Below are positions 1-9,466 of a stretch of DNA of 64,000 nucleotides, piece by piece. Each line of letters starts with the position of its first letter. Position 1 is the first letter of the stretch. A program made the translations under genes and the position numbers. Below the pieces are notes generated by a model. It was given only the letters and a program-made list of their open reading frames with translations. It searched no databases and was not told the DNA's origin. The stretch is from assembly GCF_001467695.1 (NCBI RefSeq), contig NZ_LNYE01000029.1, positions 245,966 to 309,965 of the forward strand, given 5' to 3'. This DNA is from Legionella gratiana. Its GTDB lineage: Bacteria; Pseudomonadota; Gammaproteobacteria; Legionellales; Legionellaceae.

Positions 1-105
1 GTTGCTAAAGATGACAAATATGATCTTATTGTACAAAAAGATGCGGCTCCTTTTAGCTCAGATTCTCTTGATGTAACTGACAAAGTCGCTAAAGCAATCA
101 ATTAA
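1..105 (+). CDS. OmpH/Skp family periplasmic chaperone, C-terminal fragment
   Basis: The window opens inside a reading frame whose last 34 residues end in a DVTDKVAKAIN tail. This matches the end of the Skp/OmpH family, where a DVT-K-LN motif closes the protein. Skp holds unfolded outer-membrane proteins in the periplasm. The start lies outside the window. It stands 15 bases before lpxD, the usual bamA-skp-lpxD order, which supports the call. Confidence 0.75.
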   Translation, partial: VAKDDKYDLIVQKDAAPFSSDSLDVTDKVAKAIN

Positions 106-120
106 TTTGGCGATGCGACG

Positions 121-1164
121 TTGCTAACATTAGCGCAACTGGCTGAAAAATTAGGTGGCGTGTGGCATGGTAATGCAAATCACGCCATTTTTTCTTTTGC
201 TTCTTTGGCTCGAGCTACTCCTAAAGATATAGCTTATTATGATAATCCTATATTGCAAAAAGCTTTAGAAGCCACTTCAGCCGGTGCGGTACTACTTAGA
301 GCAGAGCATAAGGACCTCTGTCAAAGAAATTGTATTATTGTATCCAATCCGTTACAGATGATGATACAAGCCACTCAACTTCTATCAAAGCCAACAATCT
401 CATGTTCTGGTGTTGATCCTACGGCTCGAATTCATCATTCTGCTCAAATAGGTGAAGGAGTATCTATTGGCGCATATAGTGTCATTCATGCTGAAGTTCA
501 GTTGGCTGACAATGTCGTGATAGGTGCGAATACCGTTGTCGAATCGTCTGTTGTGATCGGAAAAAAGACTCAAATTGGTCATGATGTGGTAATACATTCG
601 GGTTGTCAATTGGGAGCCCATGTAATCATTGACTCTGGATGTGTTGTCGGTGCCTCTCCATTTAATTATGTAAAGCAACAAGGTTATTGGCGACAGGGTC
701 TTAGTGTAGGTGCGGTTATTATTGCAGATCAAGTACGGATTGGTGCCAATACCGTAATTGATAGGGGTTCTTTAAATGATACCTATTTAGGGGACGGGGT
801 TTGTATCGATAATTTAGTTCAGATCGCGCATGATGTATTAATTGGTAAAAACACCTTTATTGCGGGATGTGCTGCTATAGGAGCTTATGTACAAATTGGA
901 GAGGACTGTATTATTGGTGGCGCAAGCTCTATTGCTGCTTACGTACATTTAACAGATGATGTTGTGATTACCGGGATGTCTACTGTAAGTAAATCGCTTG
1001 CTAAGTCGGGAATTTACTCTTCAGGAACCTTAATTCATGAGCATCAACGTTGGCGTCGAAATGCGGCTCGGTTTCGACGACTAGACGATTATATAGAAAA
1101 ACTTAGTGTTTTAGAAAAAAGAGTAAACCTAATAACTGCAGTTGAGTCTTCATCTGAAGATTAG
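121..1164 (+). CDS. lpxD: UDP-3-O-acylglucosamine N-acyltransferase LpxD
   Basis: LpxD adds the second 3-hydroxyacyl chain to UDP-3-O-acylglucosamine in lipid A synthesis. The 347-aa protein has the LpxD N-terminal domain (about 1-100) followed by a left-handed beta helix of isoleucine-rich hexapeptide repeats (about 100-310), including the conserved IGANTVIDRGSLNDT stretch and the IAHDVLIG histidine region. No upstream ATG is in frame, so TTG is the likely start; the ribosome-binding site is weak, consistent with translation coupled to the skp-like gene ending 15 bases earlier. Legionella often carries more than one LpxD, so this may be one of two copies. Confidence 0.93.
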   Translation: MLTLAQLAEKLGGVWHGNANHAIFSFASLARATPKDIAYYDNPILQKALEATSAGAVLLRAEHKDLCQRNCIIVSNPLQMMIQATQLLSKPTISCSGVDPTARIHHSAQIGEGVSIGAYSVIHAEVQLADNVVIGANTVVESSVVIGKKTQIGHDVVIHSGCQLGAHVIIDSGCVVGASPFNYVKQQGYWRQGLSVGAVIIADQVRIGANTVIDRGSLNDTYLGDGVCIDNLVQIAHDVLIGKNTFIAGCAAIGAYVQIGEDCIIGGASSIAAYVHLTDDVVITGMSTVSKSLAKSGIYSSGTLIHEHQRWRRNAARFRRLDDYIEKLSVLEKRVNLITAVESSSED

Positions 1165-1314
1165 CTGTTCTTAGTACTCTTTCAAAGCGAAACAGAATAG
1201 GATAAAGACGGACAAGTTTTTAACAATTAATAATTGATTTGCATCCATTAAAACTGGATAATGCATTTTTTCATTGTGGCCAGCTAAATAGACTGATTAA
1301 GCGAGAAACTACGT

Positions 1315-1767
1315 ATGAATGAACCTATAGATATAAAACAAATTTTTAGTTTGTTGCCTCATCGTTACCCGATGATATTGGTAGATAGGGTATTAGATTT
1401 TAAGGCATTTGAGTATTTAACGGCTATAAAAAATGTGACCATTAATGAGAACTTTTTTGCCGGTCATTTTCCAGACAATCCAATTATGCCAGGGGTATTG
1501 ATGCTTGAAGCTTTGGCTCAAGCAGGCGGACTTTTTGCAGGATTATCGCAGACACCTGAGGAAAACGAAGGGATTTTGCATTTTTTTGCAGGTATCGATA
1601 ATGCAAAATTTAAACATGTAGTGGTTCCTGGTGATCAATTACGCTTGGAAATAAAATTATTAACGAGAAAAAGCGTTTTTTGGCGTGTGCATGCCGAAGC
1701 TTATGTGGGCGATAAACTGGCCTGTTCTGCAGATTTATTAAGTGCAGCGAAGGAATTTCAAAAGTGA
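1315..1767 (+). CDS. fabZ: 3-hydroxyacyl-[acyl-carrier-protein] dehydratase FabZ
   Basis: FabZ dehydrates 3-hydroxyacyl-ACP in type II fatty acid synthesis. The 150-aa length is typical. The hot-dog active site is visible: LLPHRYPM near residue 15, the catalytic histidine in AGHFPDNPIMPGVLMLEALAQ (about 49-69) and the following acidic residue. It competes with LpxA and LpxD for 3-hydroxyacyl-ACP, which explains why these genes sit together. Its stop codon overlaps the lpxA start, implying coupled translation. A 150-base gap separates it from lpxD. Confidence 0.96.
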   Translation: MNEPIDIKQIFSLLPHRYPMILVDRVLDFKAFEYLTAIKNVTINENFFAGHFPDNPIMPGVLMLEALAQAGGLFAGLSQTPEENEGILHFFAGIDNAKFKHVVVPGDQLRLEIKLLTRKSVFWRVHAEAYVGDKLACSADLLSAAKEFQK

Positions 1768-2534
1768 TAGATGAACGAGCTATAATTCACCCCACTGCAA
1801 AATTGGCAAATGGGGTATCAGTAGGTCCTGGTGCTATTATCGGCGCAGATGTGGAAATAGGCGAAAATACGCGAATTGGTCCTTATGCAGTTATTGAAGG
1901 TCCAACTATTATTGGTAAAAATAATAAAATTTTTCAATTTGCCTCTATAGGAGATGAGCCTCAAGATATGACGTATAAAGGTGAGTCTACCCGATTAGAA
2001 ATTGGTGACGATAATATTATACGTGAATATTGTATGATTAGCCGGGGAACCGTTAAAGGGGGAGGCGTTACGCGCATAGGCAATAAGAACTTTTTTCTGG
2101 CTTATTCACACGTGGGGCATGATTGCCTCATTGGTAACCATATTCTTTTAGTGAGTTATGCTGCATTGTCAGGGCATGTAACAGTTGGGGATTATGCAAA
2201 CATTGGAGGGTATGCGGCAGTACATCAATTTTGTCATGTAGGTGCCTATTCTTTTATTTCGAGAGCTTCTTATGTAAGTAAAGATGTCCTTCCTTATCTC
2301 ATGATTTCTGGTGATACTACTTCTGCTTGTGGTATTAATACAGTGGGTCTACGTAGACGAGGATTTTCATCAGAAGCCATTGATAATTTGCGACGGGCTT
2401 ATAAAATAATTTTTCGTAAAGGATTAACCGTGCAGCAAGCGGTTGCGGAATTAGAGTTGATGCAGCACGAATGCCCTGAAGTTGTTCTTATGATTGATGC
2501 ATTGAATCAATCTACACGTGGTATTGTTAGATAA
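1764..2534 (+). CDS. lpxA: UDP-N-acetylglucosamine acyltransferase LpxA
   Basis: LpxA performs the first step of lipid A synthesis, O-acylation of UDP-GlcNAc. The 256-aa protein is a left-handed beta helix (about 1-190) with the catalytic-histidine segment YSHVGHDC near 115-122 and a helical C-terminal domain with the family motif NTVGLRRRGF. The GTG start overlaps the fabZ stop by four bases. The serS start lies 16 bases downstream, so the run fabZ-lpxA-serS is probably one transcript. Confidence 0.96.
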   Translation: MIDERAIIHPTAKLANGVSVGPGAIIGADVEIGENTRIGPYAVIEGPTIIGKNNKIFQFASIGDEPQDMTYKGESTRLEIGDDNIIREYCMISRGTVKGGGVTRIGNKNFFLAYSHVGHDCLIGNHILLVSYAALSGHVTVGDYANIGGYAAVHQFCHVGAYSFISRASYVSKDVLPYLMISGDTTSACGINTVGLRRRGFSSEAIDNLRRAYKIIFRKGLTVQQAVAELELMQHECPEVVLMIDALNQSTRGIVR

Positions 2535-2550
2535 TTAAGAGTGATATCGT

Positions 2551-3837
2551 ATGCTAGACATTCAATTATTACGTGATGATCCGCAATTTGTTGCCTCACA
2601 GTTATTAAAACGAGGTTTTCAGTTTGATGTTTCATCTTTTATTGTTTTAGAAGAAAAACGTAAAACATTGCAAGTGATAACGCAGACATTACAAAATGAA
2701 CGAAATACACGTTCTAAGGCCATTGGTGCAGCAAAGTCTCGAGGCGAAGATATAGAAGCCATGCGTGAAGATATGAACCGTCTTGCTAAAGAATTGGAGC
2801 AAAAAAAAGGCGAACTTGATAGCGTGTTACAGCAAATTGAAGCAATTGCTTTTCGTTTGCCTAATATCCCTCATCATTCTGTTCCAGTTGGTGAAGATGA
2901 GCAACATAATCAGGAAATCAGACGTTGGGGTACGATTCCAATTTTCGATTTTCCAGTAAAATCACATGATGAATTGGGTGATAGTTTGGGACAAATGGAT
3001 TTTGCTTTGGCTGCTAAGCTTACGGGCAGTCGCTTTGTGGTGATGAAAAATCAATTAGCACGATTACATCGTGGTTTGATCCAATTTATGCTAGACATTC
3101 ATACACAACAACATGGATATCAAGAAATTTATGTTCCATATATTGTTAATGCAGACAGTTTATTAGGTACTGGTCAATTACCGAAATTTGAAGAAGATCT
3201 ATTTAAATTAACCGGGGAGCATGGATATTATTTGATTCCTACGGCAGAAATTCCAGTAACCAATACGGTTCGCGATACTCTTTTGGCTGAAGAAAACCTA
3301 CCAATTCGTTATGCATGTCATTCACCTTGTTTTCGCAGTGAGGCAGGTTCTTATGGTAAAGATACCAAAGGCATGATCCGACAGCATCAGTTTGAAAAAG
3401 TTGAATTAGTATGGATTACTAAGCCCGAAGAGTCTTATGCTGCTTTGGAGCAATTAGTACAACATGCCGAAATGATACTGCAGCGCTTGGAGTTACCTTA
3501 TCGTGTAGTTACCCTTTGTACCGGTGATATGGGACCTAGCGCAGCAAAAACATATGATATCGAAGTGTGGTTACCGAGCCAGAATACTTACCGAGAAATT
3601 TCATCCTGTTCTAATATGGAGGCTTTTCAAGCGCGTCGTATGAAGGCACGCTATAGAAATGAAAAAACACGTGATATCAATTTGGTTCATACTCTGAATG
3701 GATCAGGTCTTGCTGTAGGTAGAACCTTAGTTGCTTTAATGGAAAATTACCAAGATAAAGAGGGTAATATTCATATTCCCATGGCCTTAAGGCCTTATTT
3801 AGGTGGTATAGAGTGTATTCGGCATGTGAATCAATAA
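2551..3837 (+). CDS. serS: Seryl-tRNA synthetase
   Basis: This class II synthetase charges tRNA-Ser with serine. Its 428 aa match the family. Residues 1-105 form the tRNA-binding coiled-coil arm, rich in K, E and Q. The catalytic domain shows the class II motifs: TAEIPVTN (about 232-239), [27 protein letters not shown] for motif 2, and [18 protein letters not shown] for motif 3. It closes the lipid A gene run. A short inverted repeat (3851-3858 with 3873-3880) lies downstream between convergent genes, without a clear U-tract. Confidence 0.97.
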   Translation: MLDIQLLRDDPQFVASQLLKRGFQFDVSSFIVLEEKRKTLQVITQTLQNERNTRSKAIGAAKSRGEDIEAMREDMNRLAKELEQKKGELDSVLQQIEAIAFRLPNIPHHSVPVGEDEQHNQEIRRWGTIPIFDFPVKSHDELGDSLGQMDFALAAKLTGSRFVVMKNQLARLHRGLIQFMLDIHTQQHGYQEIYVPYIVNADSLLGTGQLPKFEEDLFKLTGEHGYYLIPTAEIPVTNTVRDTLLAEENLPIRYACHSPCFRSEAGSYGKDTKGMIRQHQFEKVELVWITKPEESYAALEQLVQHAEMILQRLELPYRVVTLCTGDMGPSAAKTYDIEVWLPSQNTYREISSCSNMEAFQARRMKARYRNEKTRDINLVHTLNGSGLAVGRTLVALMENYQDKEGNIHIPMALRPYLGGIECIRHVNQ

Positions 3838-3876
3838 AAAATGCCTATTTTTAGCCTGCATCTACCATAAGCCAGG

Positions 3877-4644
3877 CTAAAGTAAAACATGGCCTTTCTG
3901 AAAAAAGTTCGAGGTTGGTCTGAATTGTATTTTTCCTTCATTTTTGCCTTGTTCTGTTGATGAAAAGAAAGTTGAACGCTTATTAAACAGAAAATTCTTG
4001 TGCGATGAGTTTAATTTTTTTTCTGAGTGCTTGCTGTTTTCAGGAACACCTATTTCATGATTAACATTGTTTGGATTTTCTATGAAAAATTTAAATGCAG
4101 TTAATGCATAGTCCATAACTTCTGTATCTTGCATCGATATATTTCTTACTAAGTTTTTTTTCGCCAAATGAATGAAGTAATGAAGACAATGATTAAGAGT
4201 ACCAATTGGTACATGATGTTGTTTTTTTAAAAGCGATGTAAGCCTCTCATTTTGTTGATGAATTAAGTGCAGTAATCGTTTCTTTTTTATGTGTTTTATC
4301 TTCAGATGTTCTTTTTTTGTGCATTCAATTGCATCATGTAATCGTGTAGTAAAGGATGGAGTACTAAATAATTTTTCGACTATGTCAAATTGTCGGGTGG
4401 TTGTTAAGAAAAACAATAAATTGTGCTTGCATAAGAATTGAAACTCATTGTTTATTTGTTCATTTTGGTGCATTTCATCTGTTTTATTGAAACAGCCATT
4501 AATTTTTCTAATCCATGTTAAGTAAGAGACAAGCAGCGGGTATGTTGCTTCAGAGAGGTAGCAATTTTTTAAAAGAGGACTTTTTATATATTGATGAGTC
4601 CTTTGCGAATGCACATCCAGTGCTAATTGAATGGAGTCCATCAC
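3877..4644 (-). CDS. Unknown 255-aa protein, candidate effector
   Basis: I do not recognise this protein. It is basic, rich in lysine, histidine and leucine, predicted mainly helical, and has no signal peptide or membrane segment. Residues 105-130 form a lysine-rich helix (TKKEHLKIKHIKKKRLLHL). The C-terminal 60 residues are polar and low in structure, as in many Dot/Icm substrates. It is convergent with serS and isolated from other minus-strand genes. The effector idea rests on composition and context only. Confidence 0.6.
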   Translation of the reverse strand: MMDSIQLALDVHSQRTHQYIKSPLLKNCYLSEATYPLLVSYLTWIRKINGCFNKTDEMHQNEQINNEFQFLCKHNLLFFLTTTRQFDIVEKLFSTPSFTTRLHDAIECTKKEHLKIKHIKKKRLLHLIHQQNERLTSLLKKQHHVPIGTLNHCLHYFIHLAKKNLVRNISMQDTEVMDYALTAFKFFIENPNNVNHEIGVPENSKHSEKKLNSSHKNFLFNKRSTFFSSTEQGKNEGKIQFRPTSNFFQKGHVLL

Positions 4645-4938
4645 TCAATTCCTGTTCGTCCCAGTTTTAAAAGTATAGTAGTTTTTGTAAAAAGTGCATT
4701 TATTTTGAGCCAATTGATATTTTTGTGTAATTTCAATGAATTAAGTAAAGTTTTGACTGAATCCTTTTTTGCTTTTAAGATGTACTGTTTGCTTTTTTAA
4801 AAAAAATTACGCGTTGCTTCATTAGAGCTTATTCATGTGATTAATAATTATTCGGAACATTGATTTACTGTGGATTAAAAAGGAATTGCTTTTTTTATGA
4901 CCCGTAATCAATAAATACTGAAAAATAAGGATTTTATT

Positions 4939-6528
4939 GTGAAAAAAGGATTAGATTGTTTCCTGGCATTATTTTGTATGATGATGGTTTTTGCTCAAGA
5001 TGTTTTTTCTGCCTGTGCTGTTGTTCATTCTTCTGGAAAACCTGTAGAGCAAACCAATGATGCTTTAGGTCTTATACTTTTTTCAGAGGCTCAATGTCCT
5101 AAAGATGTTTTTGCATTAAGACAAATTTTAAAAAACTCAGGTCTAAAAATAGAAACGACAATGGTTGCAAATCGAGGATTCCATAATCCATCTCAAGGTA
5201 GTTTTAGTTTATTTGAGATGACTTTAGGGGAATTAAAAATAATGGATCATCATTTGTCCATTAATGCTGGTGATTTTTTCTTTGGTCATTTTACTACTGT
5301 AAATTCAGCTGGGGATTTAGTTGCTGATCAGAATCCAGAAAGGAATGTATTAATGATCGAGGCATTTGCTTGGGATCCTAAAAAAGAAGTATTTAATTTT
5401 TATGAATTGCGTGGTGATGGTGCACAAGGGCAATGGTTTTATCGTGGAGATTCAGTAGATATTTTTTCAGATAATGAGTTACTTCATCGCCAACCCGATC
5501 CCAAACATCCCCAATTTGGTACTCGATTGCGTTGTTCTGGATGTCATGGTGCTGGTGGTCCCATTATGAAAGAACTGGATAAACCGCATAATGATTGGTG
5601 GGAGCCGAAACGAAAATTGGATTTTGGTGGGCACAAGCCAGATACGGCATTGCAAGATATCTTAGAAACATTAGTTGGGCCGGAGCAATTATCAAAAAGC
5701 GTGTTACTTGGCATTAACAAGCTGAATCATAGCGAGAAATTCTCTCAAAAAAAGGCCTCTCTCTCCTTACAGGAACTGCTTCGTCCTTTATTTTGCCCAG
5801 TTGAACTCAATTTAATGTCGGATGTATATCCTAATGACGAGTTTCATTCAGAAGTGAGTATTCCTATTGAGTTTTTTATTGATTCACGATTTTTACCAGA
5901 TCAAGAAAAACAAGCGATTATTATTTCTAGGAATTTTTATGAAGAAGTCTTAAAAGCATTAGGAAGTTATTTTCCTGAAACCTATTTGCAAGATGCAGAT
6001 CATGCATGGCTCACACCCGTTAAGGCTCAATCAGACAAGTTAGCGGTGGATGATTTAATTAATAATGGAGTAATTGATACTAAATTCATGTTGGATGTTT
6101 TAGACGTAGATAGAGGCAATCCAGTGTTTTCATCGGCACGATGCAGTCTTTTACGTTTGCTTCCCTCAACCCTTACTTTGAATTGGCATGAATCATTTAT
6201 AAAAAATTTGAGTGAATCAAATGAGTGGGCAGCGAAAAAATTGTTAAAAAATCGTACTTCCCTTGAACAAGATATTGATTTTTATCAACAAAAAGCAAGA
6301 AAATTTCTCCAAAATTGTCAAGAAAAACTAAAAAATAGCAAAAATGTGGAAATGATGTATCGCTTGTTAATTCAAAGACGAATAGAGATTAGTACATCAG
6401 AAATTTCATTGAATCCACTTGGACAAATTTTAGAACCTGGGTTTCGTATTATTTTTCCTGAACATGAAAGAATACCTGTATCAAGGACATTAAGGCTCAC
6501 ACCAGCATGTGATGTAATAGAACAATAG
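4939..6528 (+). CDS. Exported protein with one CxxCH heme-type motif, unknown role
   Basis: The 529-aa product starts at GTG after an AAGGA-type site and has a Sec signal peptide (about 1-25, hydrophobic core LALFCMMMVFA and cleavage after FSA). A single c-type heme attachment motif, C199-S-G-C202-H203, lies in RCSGCHGAGGPIMKELD, suggesting a periplasmic mono-heme or metal-binding protein. The rest (lysine-rich, helical after residue 330) resembles no family I can name. Large proteins of this kind with one CxxCH may be cytochrome-like envelope proteins. There is no neighbouring cytochrome maturation gene. Confidence 0.7.
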   Translation: MKKGLDCFLALFCMMMVFAQDVFSACAVVHSSGKPVEQTNDALGLILFSEAQCPKDVFALRQILKNSGLKIETTMVANRGFHNPSQGSFSLFEMTLGELKIMDHHLSINAGDFFFGHFTTVNSAGDLVADQNPERNVLMIEAFAWDPKKEVFNFYELRGDGAQGQWFYRGDSVDIFSDNELLHRQPDPKHPQFGTRLRCSGCHGAGGPIMKELDKPHNDWWEPKRKLDFGGHKPDTALQDILETLVGPEQLSKSVLLGINKLNHSEKFSQKKASLSLQELLRPLFCPVELNLMSDVYPNDEFHSEVSIPIEFFIDSRFLPDQEKQAIIISRNFYEEVLKALGSYFPETYLQDADHAWLTPVKAQSDKLAVDDLINNGVIDTKFMLDVLDVDRGNPVFSSARCSLLRLLPSTLTLNWHESFIKNLSESNEWAAKKLLKNRTSLEQDIDFYQQKARKFLQNCQEKLKNSKNVEMMYRLLIQRRIEISTSEISLNPLGQILEPGFRIIFPEHERIPVSRTLRLTPACDVIEQ

Positions 6529-6654
6529 GACAAAATATTCTGAGTTGATAGGAAAACTAAAGTGCTCTAAAGAATAGCGTTATTTTATTTCGGAAGTGTG
6601 CAACATACAGCAATAAATTTATCATTAGATAAGATACTCAGCTAAGAGACATAA

Positions 6655-6855
6655 TTATCTATGCCATGTACTACTATGTTTCACTACACGACAGTCACCA
6701 TGGTAACACTGTTTTTCATAAGATGAATGATGGCATGTGTTGCCTGTGCAAGTGGTGTGCTTAACCTCTTTTGTCCATACGGCATAGCTGTTAGAAGTGA
6801 AAAAAACACCTACAATCAAGCCCATAATTATCTTTTTAAAGTGGGTAAATATCAT
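6655..6855 (-). CDS. Small exported Cys/His-rich protein
   Basis: This 66-aa protein has a clear signal peptide (KKIIMGLIVGVFFTSNSYA) and a mature part of about 42 residues with four cysteines and several histidines (TTCTGNTCHHSSYEKQCYHGDC). The spacing could allow two disulfides or a metal site. An AAGGAG ribosome-binding site sits seven bases before the ATG. It stands alone between two larger genes. Function unknown; secreted or periplasmic location is inferred from the signal peptide. Confidence 0.65.
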   Translation of the reverse strand: MIFTHFKKIIMGLIVGVFFTSNSYAVWTKEVKHTTCTGNTCHHSSYEKQCYHGDCRVVKHSSTWHR

Positions 6856-6970
6856 TATAAAACTCCTTGGTCATATGCTTATCTTTATGTCTTTAATTTT
6901 TAAATCATCATTAAGTATAGATGAAAATAATAGATTTTTCTTTTAGGCAGGGTGATTGGGTGTGTTGACC

Positions 6971-7005
6971 ATTGCTCCCCAGCGTTACGTTGGCTTAGGA
7001 GCAAT
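6971..7005. other. Strong intergenic hairpin
   Basis: Outer arms ATTGCTCC (6971-6978) and GGAGCAAT (6998-7005) pair perfectly. Inner arms CCAGCG and CGTTGG extend the stem with one G-U pair. It lies just downstream of the minus-strand polyglycine gene and could end its transcript, but no U-tract follows on either strand. Confidence 0.5.
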
Positions 7006-7044
7006 TCTCCACACATAGTTTTTATTATTTTTTGAATTATGGTT

Positions 7045-7896
7045 TCACCATGGTGTCATTTTAAAAGGAGAAGGGTTAAATATTTCTTGTTCTTCCTCCT
7101 TTTCAAAGTTCTTTCCTGTAGTAGAAGGGGATGGCTTGGGTTCTATTGAAAAGGGATTTGGAGAAAAACGTTGATCTTTCGAGACTTCATTTTTTTCTTG
7201 TACTGCAGGCACTAAATTATTTGCTAGCCGTTGGATAAATAAATCGTATAGGGCTAATGTGGGCATAGTAATACGAAGAGAGCGTATATTTCCTTCCTCA
7301 TCTTGGATAATTTGTATGCAATCATCGGTAAGATGATTTTCTTCTTTAAAATCATTGGATTCTTTGAAGATCACTTCCATAAATTTTTTCAATTCTTCTC
7401 GTTGTTCCCCAGTTAATAAATTAGGCTCACAAAGCAATTTAATAGTTAGGGTCATTGACTCTCGATCATTATCAATCAATAATTGCCCTTTAGCGATCAA
7501 TTCCGCTATTATATCTGGGTCAAAACTTTTTGCATCGAGTGCTCCACTATCTCCTAAAGCAAACTCATCTATCAATGCATCTGTGGTCTCAAGCACTTTG
7601 CCTTCTTTAGTTAGAGAATTATCTTCTCCAGGGCTTGCTTTTTCCTCGGATGTTTTACTAGAACTTCCATCACCTCCGCCGCCGCCACCACCTCCTCCAT
7701 GTCCGGAACAACGACGTGTAGGAGCTACTTCTTTAAAACAAACCCGACAGCGTATTTTTGCTGATTCCTCAGCAGCTTCTTTTTTTTCTGTTTCCTTTCT
7801 AAATTGTTGTAACATTAATGCTATGGAAGAAGTTTTGGGATCCTCTGTCGTCATGAGTTCAGAAACAGGCTGATGTCTTTCTTTGTGACTTTTCAT
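7045..7896 (-). CDS. Polyglycine-tract protein, unknown, candidate effector
   Basis: The 283-aa protein has a charged N-terminus (1-45), a cysteine cluster CRVCFKEVAPTRRC (about 49-62) directly followed by a run of nine glycines (GHGGGGGGGGGDG), then an acidic helical region to about 230 and a proline-rich tail. The CxxC-x9-C-x-GH pattern could bind metal. No signal peptide. A GGAGA site precedes the ATG. Its upstream region carries the 55-bp element shared with the ATP-grasp gene. The N-terminal cysteine cluster plus disordered ends are compatible with a translocated effector, unproven. Confidence 0.6.
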   Translation of the reverse strand: MKSHKERHQPVSELMTTEDPKTSSIALMLQQFRKETEKKEAAEESAKIRCRVCFKEVAPTRRCSGHGGGGGGGGGDGSSSKTSEEKASPGEDNSLTKEGKVLETTDALIDEFALGDSGALDAKSFDPDIIAELIAKGQLLIDNDRESMTLTIKLLCEPNLLTGEQREELKKFMEVIFKESNDFKEENHLTDDCIQIIQDEEGNIRSLRITMPTLALYDLFIQRLANNLVPAVQEKNEVSKDQRFSPNPFSIEPKPSPSTTGKNFEKEEEQEIFNPSPFKMTPW

Positions 7897-8013
7897 GAAG
7901 AATTCTCCAGTTATTTATTTGCTATTCAATTTTCATGATTATCTTTTCAAGCTTAGGTAGCATGAAAGCTATGATCTTCAAGTTCATAATGATTTAATCA
8001 GAATAAAAATTAA

Positions 8014-8068
8014 CCTATTTGTTATTATACCGAGTTAAAAAAAATCATTTGTATCTAAAATGTATAAT
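8014..8068 (-). promoter_or_regulatory. 55-bp cis element, copy 1, upstream of polyglycine gene
   Basis: An ungapped 55-base match (47 of 55 identical by eye) to 9467-9521. Read on the minus strand it contains a conserved TATAAT box preceded by an A/T-rich stretch and an imperfect TTGTA-N9-TACAA dyad. There is no good -35 box, so activator-dependent expression is plausible. The copy lies about 118 bases before the start of the 283-aa gene. Confidence 0.55.
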
Positions 8069-8103
8069 AATGTTTAGTAACCAGACTGCATTATTTGAGT
8101 TAG

Positions 8104-9426
8104 TCATTTTTGACTTAAAACATCGAGTACATAGTCCCAAATTTCACCGGCTACATTAATTCGTTTTCCATCAAATGGATTGAGGTGCAAGTCAATATAA
8201 GGAAAGCTATTATTTTCAATAATGCTAAATTGTTGTTTATGCCATGGAAGTGAAATATCCTGACAAATAAAATCAAGGCCTGTAAGCGGTATATTGAGTA
8301 TTTTATGTACTTTTTCTAATAACAGTTTGTTCTCGGGATGTATCAGGTCGGTAACATTACTGATTTTTGCACCACTGCTCATTGTAACTTTTTTTGAAAT
8401 AAATATTTGTTGTCCTTTGTTTATTATCGTATTAAACGTAACTCCTTGGTCTGCCAAAATTTTCGTCAAATTTGGAGTAATTTTGTATGGATATTTACCA
8501 TTACCTTTTTCCCACGTAACTTTATTCTTTTTATAAATTAACTCCTGAAGTGTAGTGATTCCATCACCAATAATGCTCTCAGGTTCCCGCATCATACAAG
8601 CGATTAATGAGTTATTAATAATTAATGACCGATAAACATCACCAGGAATGTGTTTTTCAACCAGCACGCGAAGATCAATTTGCTTTACTATTTTTATCGC
8701 CTCTTTTAATTCATTTGGTGTTTGGATATTACATGAAGTATGAATACTTAGGGATTCTGATAATGGTTTAACTACAAGAGGGAAGCCCAATGAAATGCCA
8801 TAGTTATAAGCGTTCTTGCTGGAAATAAAAACTTTCCCTAAAGGACAGGGGATTTTGTTATTTAATAATTTTTTCTTGAAGATCCATTTATTATCATATT
8901 TGGTATCATCATCAAAGCATGTATTTTTTTGAGAAATAAGAGAGATCGGGGTCTGAATGAAATAATATTTTTTCGTATTGTATACCAACATAAAATATAA
9001 TGTATGTAGGTTGGATTCTCTAAAATTATATAGCTCTAGACCCCTTCTTTGGGCTTCATCCCATAATGCAAGGAGGCTGTTATTTAATTGTTTCCTATCA
9101 ATGATATTAGTCTTGGTAAATAGTTTAAATTTTTGAAAAATAGTAATGCTCCACTTATTTAATAGATTATTGAAAAGTAAAAACTCGTGCTCTGATAGGA
9201 GAAAAAGTTTAGATAAAATAGAGATAAATGGATTGAGTATAAAATAATCAAATAAATTAAAGATTTTTCTGCGAAAATGATAGCATTTTTCGGGATAGCA
9301 ATGTTCGCAATGTTTCTCGTTAATTACGGTATAATCTATCTGAACAGATTCTAATGATTCGCAAATACCACCGGAATATTTTTTTTCTATATTTTCATCA
9401 AAATTTTTAACATAAGTGTACATCAT
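8104..9426 (-). CDS. ATP-grasp ligase, cyanophycin-synthetase/glutathione-synthetase type
   Basis: The C-terminal 260 residues form an ATP-grasp fold: GFPLVVKPLSES (phosphate-binding lysine), VLVEKHIPGDVYRSLIINNSLIACMMREPESIIGDGITTLQELI (the pattern seen in cyanophycin synthetase and GshF), and a late TGLDFICQDIS...IIENNSFP metal-binding segment. Such enzymes join an amino acid or peptide carboxylate to an amine using ATP. The N-terminal 150 residues are unlike known families and carry a Cys/His-rich stretch (CEHCYPEKCYHF). The first ATG would be at 9444, but a GGAGAG site just before 9426 favours the inner ATG (440 aa). It is divergent from the two-component system and carries copy 2 of the 55-bp element. 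Substrate unknown. Confidence 0.8.
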   Translation of the reverse strand: MMYTYVKNFDENIEKKYSGGICESLESVQIDYTVINEKHCEHCYPEKCYHFRRKIFNLFDYFILNPFISILSKLFLLSEHEFLLFNNLLNKWSITIFQKFKLFTKTNIIDRKQLNNSLLALWDEAQRRGLELYNFRESNLHTLYFMLVYNTKKYYFIQTPISLISQKNTCFDDDTKYDNKWIFKKKLLNNKIPCPLGKVFISSKNAYNYGISLGFPLVVKPLSESLSIHTSCNIQTPNELKEAIKIVKQIDLRVLVEKHIPGDVYRSLIINNSLIACMMREPESIIGDGITTLQELIYKKNKVTWEKGNGKYPYKITPNLTKILADQGVTFNTIINKGQQIFISKKVTMSSGAKISNVTDLIHPENKLLLEKVHKILNIPLTGLDFICQDISLPWHKQQFSIIENNSFPYIDLHLNPFDGKRINVAGEIWDYVLDVLSQK

Positions 9427-9466
9427 TTCTCTCCGCATGCTCATCCATTAACAGGATACAAATTCT

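Noticed and set aside
7355..7873. 172-codon plus-strand frame with a proline run
   Set aside because: It is the complement of the polyglycine gene; the proline run is just the antisense of the glycine codons.
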